Assembly: GCA_946811695.1 (NCBI GenBank)
Contig: OX328128.1
Coordinates: forward strand, 79,361,666 to 79,425,665
Direction: 5' to 3'
Length of the DNA stretch: 64,000 bases
Source of the DNA: Gonocerus acuteangulatus
Lineage: Eukaryota; Arthropoda; Insecta; Hemiptera; Coreidae
Of this stretch, positions 22,169 to 32,582 are shown one piece after another (positions within the stretch are counted from its first letter, which is position 1; every line of letters begins with the position of its first letter). The notes under the pieces were generated by a model. It made no database searches, was not told the DNA's origin, and worked only from the letters and a program-made list of their open reading frames with translations. The position numbers were made by a program, and so were the translations under genes.

Positions 22169-22228
22169 AAACATATTTTCTTGGAAAAAATGTTGTTTTA
22201 TTAAGATACCACAACAAAGTCTGACTAA

Positions 22229-22420
22229 AGGTCGATTCACGCTAGACCGGGTCCGGGCCGGGGCCGGGGCCGGGCCCGGCCGGGACACGGAGAAACAATC
22301 ACACCAGCATTTTCAATGGACTCGTTCACGCTACACCGGGCCGAGTCCGTGTTTTTTGCGTGTGTGATAGCTTCACCGTGTCCCGGCCCGGACCCGACAC
22401 GGTCTAGCGTGAATCGACCT
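22229..22420. mobile_element. 192-bp Harbinger-like MITE
   Basis: Ends AGGTCGATTCACGCTAGACC and its inverse, with TAA on both sides (22226-22228 and 22421-22423). The interior is very GC-rich (CCGGGTCCGGGCCGG) and largely self-complementary. A TAA/TTA duplication is typical of PIF/Harbinger; there is no coding capacity. Confidence 0.8.
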
Positions 22421-22473
22421 TAAATGTACATTCGATTTTTATGTTATGGTTGATTCTTTAAACAAACTGCAAT

Positions 22474-22476
<3 letters not shown>

Positions 22477-22538
<62 letters not shown>
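22477..22538. repeat. (TA)n tract
   Basis: About 60 bases of TA. The tyrosine/isoleucine open frame across it is an artefact. Confidence 0.95.
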
Positions 22539-22540
<2 letters not shown>

Positions 22541-22668
22541 CATGAATAAAAAAGTGTATCTAATGATACTCGTATATCAGAATATTGTTAATGTCATAAT
22601 CACTAACAATACTCGCATATATAAAAAAAAAAAAAATAAATAAAAAAATAAAAAATAAATAAAAAAAA

Positions 22669-22963
22669 TTAGTTCCGTGTCAGGCCACGATGGCCCTGAG
22701 GGACCGATACTATAGAGGTATCTGATTTCGGCCGTCTGATTTTCCCTTTTGCGGCTTCGACTGCTAGGGCCATTAGCACCAAGGTACCCATTAATAATTA
22801 ATTACAAGCTGGGTTTCCCTAGGGACGGCCAGAGAGGCCGAATCCAACCCATGAACGAAGACACTCAAAGATAAAAATCTTTAGTGCGCTTGGATCTTGG
22901 GATTTGAACTCAGGTCCTCCAGCATATTAGTCCAGTGCTCTGTCACTGAGCTAGCCTCTCCCC
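22669..22963 (-). mobile_element. SINE A, copy 2
   Basis: Same order as copy 1, with head AGGCTAGCTCAGTGACAGAGC and B-box-like GAGTTCAAATCC on the minus strand. A shorter internal region lacks the ACCATACGGCAC block. An A-rich tract (22622-22668) adjoins its 3' end on the plus strand. Confidence 0.78.
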
Positions 22964-23155
22964 TAAATAAAACACTAACGATCTGTTAAATATACAATAC
23001 AAATAATAAAAATTATTTACCTTAAATATTAAAGCTTATCCAGTTTAGAAGGGGCTTCCTTGGAATCCTCGAGTCTAGCCCAGGACTGTCTGGTCCCAAT
23101 CTGCAAAATAAAAGTAAATAAAGGATTCATTTTAAAAATATTACAAGAAAAAAAA

Positions 23156-23330
23156 GGACTCCCCGTGGTCTAGTGGCTAACGCTTTAGATTCATGTGCGG
23201 CAGATGGTGGGTTCGATTCCCACTGGCGGCAGGAATATTTTCATCTCAAGGCTCATTGGAAAAATTTCTCGATGCACTCTGGATGTTGAGAAGTCGATTC
23301 GCCGTAAACAAAAATTAAAAAAAAAAAAAT
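23156..23330 (+). mobile_element. tRNA-headed SINE, type C
   Basis: A-box-like TGGTCTAGTGGCTAACGC and a B box in GTGGGTTCGATTCCCAC, then a short body ending GTCGATTCGCCGTAAA and an A-rich tail. The acceptor ends do not pair, so it is not a functional tRNA. A related tail lies at 46926-47013. Confidence 0.72.
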
Positions 23331-24490
23331 ACCTCGACATAAGAAAGAAAACAAGGGTTGACAAAGAAGCTGCGTGAGGTGAGCACATCCTTAGCAAAGC
23401 GGGCAAAAACCTTTATGTCTTCTATATTTTTACAGTTGATTCAATCATTAAAAATAATGAAAGTTCTTAGGTAAATATATTCTATTGCTTTTTTTTCCCC
23501 GGTATTGATGGTTTTAAGAATATATCTTAACAGTTTTGTTAATATTGTTGTCAAATTGACCACTACGAGTTGAGTTATCTGTTGGTTTTGTCCCTGGAAC
23601 TCAGGTAATCCTCTACTCTTCATGGGCCGATTTTCCTTATTTTCATCTTAATCCATAGTTCCGTACGTTATATAGCCAATTTGGCTCCATCGATTAAAAA
23701 ATGACTCTTAAGGTAGCCTGACTGGGGTTTTATGAGGATATCCTTCAATATTAAAATACCGATTTGTTGAGGCACACTCAAAAGGTAATATCAACCACAC
23801 TGGGTTTGACAAATTGTTCATTTCTTAAAGTAAAGAGTTCCAACATTCCTTAGAATGAATATATATATGCGTGTGGGTGTAAATAAATACAGTCACGACA
23901 AACACCAGAAATGTTTACTCAGAGTGTGAACATAGGGGGGCGTCACCTACCGGATTTGATCTTCAAAGCGCCTATATTATACAATACAATTAAACATTTT
24001 CTGACTCATTCAACGGGTTTTATTAGGTTTTTAAAAGGGGAATTTATGCAGCCACACCCACATATATGTGTATATATATATATATATAATTTATGTATAT
24101 TTGGTTTTGTTTTTATGTATATTTGATATATTTAACTCCACTGACTTTACCAATCAAGGGAAAATTGAAATCCTTTCCTATTCATAGCCAAGTTAACTTA
24201 ATCCCAAGAGTTGGTGTGACTCTTGATAAGAGATGTCTTGAGATGAACCAGTAGGTAATCAGCTGTTTTAGTGTCTATCGGTGCAACCAGCATCTCGCGG
24301 GGATTCTTTTACGTCATAATGACGTCAGAGGACACGTGTAACTACTCACGAAAAATGAGGGTGTAATATGTGTTTAAGTGGAGTTTAAAATAATATACGT
24401 CAATATTCTCGCCTATTGCGTGTTTTTGTACAATTATGGTGGATATAAGGCTCCAACACGCACACGTAAATGGATAACTTAACAAACACT
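23331..24490. other. unclassified intergenic sequence
   Basis: AT-rich with short TA runs near 24067-24090. No element boundary or protein motif recognised. Confidence 0.35.
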
Positions 24491-24495
24491 CTGAA

Positions 24496-24605
24496 AGTCT
24501 GTGCACATGAATACCATAGCACAGGTGGAGAAGTGATTTTGTCACATGAAGAAGTGAAGTCTGTGCACATGAATACCATAGCACAGGTGAAGAAGTGATT
24601 TTGTG
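24496..24605. repeat. short tandem duplication, unit about 62 bp
   Basis: AGTCTGTGCACATGAATACC..AGCACAGGTG(G/A)(A/G)GAAGTGATTTTGT occurs twice in direct order with few differences, so it is recent. Confidence 0.8.
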
Positions 24606-24714
24606 TTGGTCACCGCCATATAAATTATTCTTACTTAAGGGAAAACAGATACCAACCTGTGCAAGTTCTAATGAAACCCAGAAACTTAGACAGATCAGTG
24701 TGTCAATCTCAGTG

Positions 24715-25205
24715 TGTCTCTCATAACACACTGAGATTGTAGACTTGGGAGTGACCTAGACATTCCTCACGACACACTGACAGATTGTAGACTTGGCAAT
24801 GGCCTAGAATTTCGTCACAACATACTGACATATTGTAGACTTGGCAGTGACCTAGACATTCCTCACGACACACTGACAGATTTTAGACTTGGCAATGGCC
24901 TAGAATTTCGTCACAACATACTGACATATTGTAGACTTGGCAGTGACCTAGACATTCCTCACGACACACTGACAGATTGTAGACTTGGCAATGGCCTAGA
25001 ATTTCGTCACGACATACTGACATATTGTAGACTTGGCAGTGACCTAGACATTCCTCGCGACACACTGACAGATTTTAGACATGGCAGCGACGAAAACATT
25101 TCTTACGACATACTGACAGATTGTAGACTTGGCAGCAACCAAAACATTTCTTACGACATATTGTAGACTTGCCAGCGATCGACATTTCTCACTACATACT
25201 GACAG
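24715..25205. repeat. 48-bp minisatellite with a 96-bp dimer pattern
   Basis: Units carry ATTGTAGACTTGGCA..G.CCTAGA. Two forms alternate, one with GTGACCTAGACATTCCTC and one with ATGGCCTAGAATTTCGTC. The unit length is a multiple of three, which explains the cysteine-rich minus-strand frame; it is not a gene. A (TA)n tract follows. Confidence 0.9.
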
Positions 25206-25206
25206 A

Positions 25207-25268
<62 letters not shown>
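25206..25268. repeat. (TA)n tract
   Basis: About 60 bases of TA directly after the 48-bp minisatellite. Confidence 0.95.
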
Positions 25269-25269
<1 letters not shown>

Positions 25270-25323
25270 CGGGTTATAGCGGTGGTAACAATACAGCAGA
25301 GTCTGACTCTTGAGCTGGAAGTT

Positions 25324-25518
25324 ATCAGCTGACGGATCTTCTATGCTTGGTTTTATCAGCTGACGGATCTTCTATGCTTGGATTTATCAGCTGACGTAGC
25401 TTCTTTGCTTGATGTTTTCAGCTGAAAGATTTTCTACGCTTGATGTTCTCAGCTGACGGAGCTCGTACGCTTGATGTTATCAGCTGACGTAGCTTCTATG
25501 CTTGATGTTATCAGCTGC
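25324..25518. repeat. 31-bp minisatellite
   Basis: Six units with the form TATCAGCTGACG(G/T)A.CTTCTATGCTTG, the first two nearly identical. CAGCTG appears in each unit. Confidence 0.9.
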
Positions 25519-27184
25519 AGATTCCTAATGACATTTGCTAGTGAAGTACGTAGGGAGTTTTCAAGTCATCGAATAATTATCACCGATTTTCGATGGATTT
25601 TTTAATAGAAAATGAAGAATTGTTCACCATTTTCGAAAAAATTAATATTTCTGAAAAATCCTACGTACTTTACAAGACCCTCCTTCTTTCAAAATAATTT
25701 TAGTTTTTTTCTAGATTAAAAATTGCTACCTGCAGAATATCGCCGGTGTGTCAGAGATAGCCATATTGCTTTCGAAGAATTATAAATTATTTTTTTTGTT
25801 ACTTTGCCATCCAGTATAAAACTTTTGACATGAAGAATTGAAAAATATTGATTTACTATTTGTTATTCATAAATTGGAAAAAATGATTTTGATCAAACAT
25901 GGTAGTATTACCCCTTAAACTAAATTTTAACATCAGTTACAGCATCCGGTTCATATTAAATATGAACGCATTTCGCTGGTATATATATATTTACATTTTA
26001 ACTTATCGAGTACATCTTGTCTTCAGTGCCTTAGTGATGGGGATGAATATCAAGCCGAAACGTTGGCAAATAAAAAAAAACAAAAAAAAACACCATTATT
26101 AAAAAATATGGCCGAACACTAAAATAGACCTAAGATGGATGTAAATTTAATCAAGGGGATTTTAATGAGTTGGAATTTCCGCTAGTTGATGTCAGAAGGA
26201 CAATGGTGACGGAAGAATCGATCTCCATAAAAAATGTGCTAAATCCACATCGATACTATAAATACCTCGAAATTCTTCTTTATATAATCAGAATGCCTCT
26301 TTTTTCCGCTGCCACGATCTACTGCCTTGGAGAAACTACAGCCCGCTGCCTCAAGCCGACGTTGTATCAAGACCGTTTATTTTAAATTTTTCATTTGTAA
26401 AAAGGAATTTATTTATTATTATTTGTAATTTTATTTTTATTTCCATTTGTGAAAAAAAAGCAATCTGTTTTGGTTCAAAATAAAATATTTTTATTCTTCT
26501 TCTTTGCATAATCAGCCATCAGCTGTTCAGTAGGACTATTGGGATTTTTCATATCCACAGCTGACTCTATTAATAATTTATTATTTAATTTTGTTCCTGA
26601 TTAAACCCCTACTTATAATGGAGCGAATTTACTTTTAGCTCGTTTTCCCCTCGCCCGGGGGAAGTAACCAGCTTATGACTTCGACCTAATGTCGCAATCC
26701 GGAAGTGCTTACTAGAAAAGGCCACGTTTCAAACTTATAACCTGTTTGGAGGTTGTTTACATTACGGACTCTGGGATTGAAATTATTTCACCGAGTAAAT
26801 GTTTATAAAAATATATATTTCTTCTATACCAATAAATAACATAAAAAATAATTAAACTGATGCAAAAAAAAAAAAAAATATAGATTACTTGGCATTCAAT
26901 ACATCTAGCAATAAATAAACAAATTAACTCTACTTAGCATGCAAAACATAGTTTAGAAATAATAATAATAATAATTTGATAACGCATTCCAAAAAATAGC
27001 AATCCTAAAAATGCATAACTGAGATGAGTACTCACAATAACTACTGTTGGTGCACCATAACTAATAATTATATTACCTGCAGGCCTGCATTTACTATTTA
27101 GAATCAACATCAAAGGGGCACACACTTTCACATATCTAAACATATATAAAAAACACTTCCAAGTCTTCCACAACTGACACCACA
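25519..27184. other. unclassified, with two repeat relics
   Basis: About 26030-26085 is a degraded hammerhead-type motif (ATGAATATCAAGCCGAAACGTTGGC); the first core box is lost. About 26640-26745 is a decayed family A head (GACTTCGACCTAATG, CGCAATCCGGAAGTGC). The open frame at 26170-26385 shows no known domain. Confidence 0.4.
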
Positions 27185-27321
27185 TTTTAGCGCGGTTACT
27201 CCCTATCTCCATAGGGAGAACCCGCTTATGAGGTTGACCTCATGACGCAATCCGGAAGTGCCGACTAGAAACTTTCACGTTTCAGACCCTATAGATCACG
27301 AAAATATAGGTGGCCCAAATT

Positions 27322-27387
<66 letters not shown>

Positions 27388-27778
27388 GATGGAACGGCAT
27401 TTTTCTCCAGCGGTGGTACTCCTCCTCACTTCTTCCCGGAATATTTCGATGGATTCATCTCCATCTTCTTCAGCCAGGTACTTGTTTCTTCCTCGGTGGT
27501 AGCCAAGGGAATGACATTTTTCTCGATCTGGGCTCCTTTTCTCCCCTCTAGCCACAGTATCGGCGGACGAATACTGTGGCTAGAGGGGAGAAAAGGAGCC
27601 CAGATCGAGAAAAATGTCATTCCCTTGGCTACCACCGAGGAAGAAACAAGTACCTGGCTGAAGAAGATGGAGATGAATCCATCGAAATATTCCGGGAAGA
27701 AGTAAGGAGGAGTACCACCGCTGGAGAAAAATGCCGTTCCATCTAAAAATACTATCCCAGCGACGAAAAATAACATCA

Positions 27779-27842
<64 letters not shown>

Positions 27843-29394
27843 CATATGCTTGTCTGTTCGCTCTAGCAAGCTCAAAAATGGTCCGATTTTAACGAAATTT
27901 GGTACAAAAATCTGCCGTCTAATTTGAAAGGTCAAGTTCGTTAACCAGCAGAATCCACCCACTAGAAGATAGTGTTTGGGGCGAAATTCGCGCAAAAAAA
28001 ATCATAACGCTTACGTTTTTGAGTTTATATGCTTGCAGGTACTTGTTTTATAGGTTTCTTAACACAAGAAAACGAATGAAACCATTTTTAAGGCGATATC
28101 TGTAACCGTTTCTGAGAAAAGTGGAATCAATGTTTTTGTAAGTCATTATATTTTTGTCAGTACTTAGAATCGCGGGATTCAATTGAAATATTTTCTACAA
28201 CTTGGAAATTAATCCCAACTAAGATGTTTAAATTTTGGTTATATTTGGAGTTAAGGAAGTATGCGAAAAAAATTATTTTATTAATAGACATGAAAAGTTT
28301 TCAGATCTTCATACATTTTTTGTAAATATCTCGATTACGGTTGGGAAATCGTGCTAAGTGGAAGGTGATCATTCGAATGCTTACTAAATTCTCTACAAAA
28401 AAGGTCCTGAAGCAATATTCGACTGGGCAATTCAATCAGAGATATAAGCGCTTAAAACGTAAAAAGTGTTTGTTTTGTTGTTTTGAAAGGGTTTTTCTCT
28501 TTGCTTAACTCACTTTTTAATTGGTTGTTTCTTGTTTTAAATTGCATTTATCAGTAAAATTAGTATTTTAGTAAAATAAGCTAAGAAACGGTGAAAGGTA
28601 TTGGTAAATTTGGAGTGGCTGTGGCAATCAAGATGGCTGTGGCTAATCATAATGACGTAGTTTGTTTTGAGTTCTCCGGTCTATATAACATTCCTCATAG
28701 CCTCTAACTGTAGTTATCGTTATTTCTTTTTTTATAGAAAGATTTAACCCACGTCAAAATGGAATTTTATTCGTCATGAAGTACATATTTACAATTGATT
28801 ATAACAGTAAAACGAATTTGTTTATCACACTTTTTAATTGGTTGTTTTTTGTTTTAAATTGCACTTATCAGTAAAATTAGTATGGTAGTAAAATAAGCTA
28901 AGAAACGGTAAAAGGTATAGGTAATACGTTTGGAATAGCTGTGGAAATCAAGGTGGCTGTGGCTAACCATGATGGCGTATACATAGGTTTGTTTTGAATT
29001 CTGCTATCTATATAACCTTCCTCCTGCTACAACTGAAGTTATCATTATTTCTTATTTTATAGAAAGATTTAACCCACGAGAGAATGAACTTTTATTTGCC
29101 ATGAAGCACATATTTACAGTTGATTCTCACAGTGAAACGAATTTGCTAGTAAAACAAGATACTTAAAATGACAACGAATTTTTGGTTGTTTAGAATAGAG
29201 CCTTCTCAGCAGTAGTCGAAGAGTAAGTAGGTTTTCAGTACATAATTCTATTGACTTATACAGATTAAGAATTATCAGCTTTTGTGTAAGTTGGCTACTG
29301 TCAGTTTCCTGTGATTTGTGATGCTAATCTATTCCATTTCTTCGAGATGTACGTAACCGCGCTAAGATGACGCAGTTCCTGCGAGTCGGACTTT
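27185..29394 (+). mobile_element. family A repeat, copy 1
   Basis: The head TTTTAGCGCGGTT starts the copy, then a hairpin (CTCCCTATCTCCATAGGGAG), GAGGTTGACCTCATGACGC and CGGAAGTGCCGAC, a central (TA)n, and a body beginning TGCTTGTCTGTTCGCTC. It ends GGACTTTT. Inside the (TA)n lies a 364-bp palindrome. The body segment AATTGGTTGTTT...AGTAAAACGAATTTG is duplicated in tandem (about 28515-28825 and 28826-29150), whereas copy 2 has it once. No coding capacity; class unknown. Confidence 0.8.
27384..27747. repeat. near-perfect palindrome inside family A
   Basis: Two arms of 177 bases (27384-27560 and 27571-27747) flank a 10-base loop. I find one mismatch between the arms (C against T). The arms are far less AT-rich than the surroundings. 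Each strand has an open frame across an arm, so the frames mirror each other. I do not recognise the encoded residues. Confidence 0.92.
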
Positions 29395-29558
29395 TTTTAT
29401 AAATCCCTGACAGGCTCCAAAACTCAGAATATTGGAAGCTATCCAAAGAGGTAGGAAGGTAGGAGACGCGATTATTTATCACTCAAGTAGTAGCGTCACT
29501 ACAAACTCATAGATCACGAAAATGAAGTTGGTTCAAAGTTATAAACACACAGACGCAC

Positions 29559-29571
29559 ATATATATATATA

Positions 29572-29622
<51 letters not shown>
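29559..29622. repeat. (TA)n tract
   Basis: Interrupted once (TTTATA). It adjoins the 3' end of SINE A copy 3. Confidence 0.93.
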
Positions 29623-29624
<2 letters not shown>

Positions 29625-29626
<2 letters not shown>

Positions 29627-29965
29627 CAGTCCCGTAACAGGCCACTAGGGCCCAGAGGGGCAGATGCTGTAGAGGTATCTGATTCTTGACCATACGGCAC
29701 TCTAGGGAGATAGTGTGGTCAATACTATGCTCCGGCCGCCTGATTTTCCCCTTGGCTGCTTCGACTGCTAGAGTCATTAGCACCCAAGGTACCCATTATT
29801 AATTAAATTAATTAAAGGCTGGGTGAGCCTAGGGACGATCTGGGACCCCAAATCCAACCCTCGAACGCCAGCACTAGAAGAAAAAATCTTTAGTGCGCGC
29901 TCGGGTTTTGAACCCGGTCCTCCAGTTCATTAGTCGAGTGCTCTACCACTGAGCTCACCTCGCCC

Positions 29966-29968
<3 letters not shown>
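29625..29968 (-). mobile_element. SINE A, copy 3
   Basis: Full layout on the minus strand: GGGGGCGAGGTGAGCTCAG head with TGGTAGAGC, a B-box-like GGGTTCAAAACCC, the shared body, and the CGGGACTGA end. It sits between two (TA)n tracts, so it probably inserted into one TA microsatellite. Confidence 0.8.

Positions 29969-30014
<46 letters not shown>
29969..30014. repeat. (TA)n tract
   Basis: TA tract between SINE A copy 3 and the Penelope-like palindrome. Confidence 0.93.
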
Positions 30015-30019
<5 letters not shown>

Positions 30020-30076
30020 CTTTTAGGCTTAGGGTCGGAAAAAGTAGCACTTCCTTGTGCCACCCCACTTTATTTT

Positions 30077-30128
30077 GCATGCCCTACATGTTTCGTTCTT
30101 AATTCATTAGCACCTCATCAGGGGCACT
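30077..30128 (-). ncRNA. hammerhead-like motif, left arm
   Basis: On the minus strand: GTGCCC (stem I), CTGATGA, stem II GTGC..GAAC (one mismatch), GAAAC, a minimal stem III, GTA, then GGGCAT pairing back to stem I. Both core boxes and the NUH triplet fit type I hammerheads. Confidence 0.62.
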
Positions 30129-30200
30129 TCTTGCTAAGAAGTCCTCTCGTCTCATGTACCCCCAGCTTCCGCAGAAGGTACAGAGGACTTCTTAGCAAGA

Positions 30201-30252
30201 AGTGCCCCTGATGAGGTGCGAATGAATTAAGTACGAAACATGTGGGGCATGC
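30201..30252 (+). ncRNA. hammerhead-like motif, right arm
   Basis: GTGCCC, CTGATGA (30208-30214), stem II GTGC..GTAC, GAAAC, then ATGTG and GGGCAT. Stem I pairs over 6 bp and stem II over 4. The cleavage triplet reads GTG here where H (not G) is needed, so this arm is probably slow or dead. Confidence 0.6.
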
Positions 30253-30314
30253 AAAATAAAGTGGTGTGACACAAGGAAGTGCTACTTTTTCCGACCCTGA
30301 GCCTAAAAGAACAA

Positions 30315-30355
30315 AACGCATTAAGAAATATTTTGGGTCATCTGCAAGAATAATA

Positions 30356-30393
<38 letters not shown>

Positions 30394-30596
30394 GCACTAT
30401 CTTCCGAAAAGTGTGAAGAGATACAACAATTCATTAAAACAATACACTCCAGGTAAACAGTTGCAACTAATTCTAGCTGGAGAAACCGTTCGTACAATGT
30501 TCTGTATATAAATACGTCATAGTCAGGCATACTAGGATGTTGTGTCCTATTTTCTAATCTCTTAGCTATCTCCGTTCCTCTTTGGTTCTTAGCTCT
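30315..30596. other. (TA)n tract and unclassified sequence
   Basis: A TA tract lies at about 30359-30390. The rest shows no recognisable feature. Confidence 0.5.
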
Positions 30597-30652
30597 TATA
30601 TCTTAAGATAGTTATCGGCCACAGCTGTGTGGCCTTAAACTATCTTAAGACT
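30597..30652. repeat. long imperfect palindrome from a LINE fragment
   Basis: TCTTAAGATAGTT..GGCCACAGC is mirrored by TGTGTGGCC..AACTATCTTAAGA. Part (ATCGGCCACAG) matches the LINE coding segment at 3781, so a LINE scrap appears to have been inverted and duplicated. Confidence 0.6.
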
Positions 30653-30728
30653 AGTGAGTACAAATGACAGCCAACGCACCACATTGACAGTAATTAAACA
30701 TATTCAACATCTAACACAAACTATTAAG

Positions 30729-31422
30729 CAGTGTTGGGCAAAACTAACGTTAGTTTACTAACATTAATACATTCTGACTAAAAATAAATTCACATTATAT
30801 TTTTAGTTTTAGATTTGTAAAATTATTAATCATGTGTTGGAGCATTTTCTGAATAAATAGTTGTTTTTAGTTTTAGTATCCGTTTTTAGTATGGCAATTA
30901 GTTTAATTTAAGCAAAAATGACCTTAATTTATGATTTTACTTTAGTTATAGTTTTTAATTCATTTGCATTAATTAATATAATATAATAAATATATAATTA
31001 ATTTTTAATTAATTAAATAAAGAGTGTTTATTTATGAACTATAATGCGGAAAAAATGAGGTTACAACTTACAACTACACCTTCAGCCCATTTAAAACAAA
31101 ATAAAACAAGTTCTATTAGTTTCAATAATTTACTGAATTATCGAAATAACATATGATTTACATTAATTCACATTATTTTTGTAAAACTAAACTAAAATAA
31201 AGCTTTAACTTAATCAATGTTTTTAATCAATTCCCAATGATTTAGTTTTAGTTCAACTAATATCTATAAGTTAATTTAATTTATCTTTTTAGTTCAACTA
31301 ATTATCTATTAGTTATAGTTTTAGTTTTTTTTAGTTAGCAATTTTTAGTTTAGATTTAGTTTATTCTAAAAAGTGAATGAATTTTTAATTTTAGCTTTAG
31401 TTTTTAGTTTTGCCCACCGTTG
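30729..31422. mobile_element. hAT-like non-autonomous AT-rich element
   Basis: Ends CAGTGTTGGGCAAAACTAA on the left and TTTTGCCCACCGTTG on the right, inverted with three differences. The 8 bases outside are CTATTAAG and TCATTAAG (6 of 8 alike). The interior is dense in TTTTAGTT-type motifs with no coding. CAGTGTTGGGCAA ends are typical of hAT. Confidence 0.7.
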
Positions 31423-31924
31423 TCATTAAGTAAATAGAATGCCAAACGTTTTGGTCAAAATCTTATTTAATAATATAAATTATGATTTATTATTAATATA
31501 TCCAAGCCTTTTGGCTTGCTATTTACTTTATAGTTAGTGTTAGATGTTGAAAATGTTAGTAAATAGTACCCCAAACCCCCCATATGGACCATACAGCTCC
31601 CAGTTTTTTTATATATATCAAATGTTGACTTGTGTGATTTTATGAAGAATTGCGTGTTACTTGACATCGCCGGGGCGGATGACCGGAAGACGACAATTAT
31701 TAAGTTATCGTTGGTGGTGACGATGACGATACGAGGGATGACGGGAAGAACGACTAGGCATGGTGAACTGGGAGGCAATGACCTTGAGATCAGGAATCAC
31801 AAGGTCATGTGGACACAGATTCGCCATTATCAATTCCAGAAGTTTATGGAAATAATAACAAATAAATTTAAAAGCATGCTCGTGTGTCAAATGTGTGCTA
31901 AGGAATTCCAGCTATAGAAGCTAC
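31423..31924. other. unclassified stretch
   Basis: The open frame 31630-31917 is low-complexity in its middle and matches no family I know. Nothing else seen. Confidence 0.35.
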
Positions 31925-32071
31925 CGGAGAGAAGAAGTAGTCCTTACAAGACTCCGAAAAGGACATACACTATAAACTCACTCTCACTTAATGACAAAAC
32001 AAGACATACCACTATGTACAGAATGCAATAAGACATTGAATGTAAAACACTTACTAACAGAATGCAGGATC
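31925..32071 (+). pseudogene. LINE ORF2 C-terminal fragment
   Basis: Reads RREEVVLTRLRKGHTL, a stop, then THSHLMTKQDIPLCTECN and HLLTEC. It is parallel to the 3742-4008 fragment but has an in-frame TAA, and it is cut off where family A sequence begins. Confidence 0.72.
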
Positions 32072-32318
32072 TGAAAAAATGTTTTTGTAACACATTTTCG
32101 GTTTGGTTACTTAGAATCGTAGGATTCAATTTTTCCCTAGGGGGAACGTTGAGAACGCGTGGAAGTCTTTTTCGTTTAGGCTACAGTCGTTTCCTGTTCT
32201 GGAGCCTTAAACTTCCTACTCTTTGAGATTTTATTTTATATTTTTCACGAAATATGGGACTAGTGATATGAACGGAACCGCGCTAAAATGACGCAGTTCC
32301 TGCGAGACGGACTTTTAA
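32072..32318 (+). mobile_element. family A tail fragment
   Basis: Contains GGTTACTTAGAATCGTAGG from the family A body and ends GGAACCGCGCTAAAATGACG..CGGACTTTT, the family A tail. The head and (TA)n are missing. Confidence 0.68.
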
Positions 32319-32582
32319 TTGTTTATTGTACCTCCCACACCCACCTTGAATACCCTCGACAAGAGAGAGTGACCAAGAGACATGTTGAATATACACTCAT
32401 GTACTTAGCTTGATTTTGTAAATATTTATACAGGATTTGTATACACTGTCTGTCCTAAGCTTTTATCTCCTGTAAACCTGGCTCTAGCCCAGAGCAGCTC
32501 TCGCTAATGCCAGTGTAATCATGACATGTTGTGTATTTTGGGGATATATTATCTATACTTTTGCTTATTACCTGTACTTTTG

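Larger units (their letters stand above)
30015..30314. mobile_element. Penelope-like palindromic repeat with two opposed hammerhead motifs
   Basis: Left arm 30015-30147 and right arm about 30182-30314 are inverted copies with scattered differences, around a 34-base centre. Each arm carries a hammerhead-like motif (30077-30128 minus, 30201-30252 plus) pointing outward. Inverted terminal modules with hammerheads are known for Penelope-like elements. No reverse transcriptase or GIY-YIG sequence is present. Confidence 0.65.

Noticed and set aside
22446..22643. Open frames with long tyrosine/isoleucine runs over TA tracts (also near 21683, 27258, 29514, 33679)
   Set aside because: They arise from (TA)n microsatellites that have no stop codons in one frame; no domain is present.
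24883..25065. Cysteine-rich repeated open frame on the minus strand
   Set aside because: It is the translation of a 48-bp minisatellite, whose length is a multiple of three.
27310..27995. Mirror-image open frames of 131 and 189 residues
   Set aside because: They are the two strands of one palindrome plus (TA)n and family A sequence; no known domain was recognised, so they are not called as genes.
31630..31917. 95-residue open frame as a host gene
   Set aside because: No recognisable domain, no supporting exon context, and it lies between a hAT-like element and a LINE fragment.
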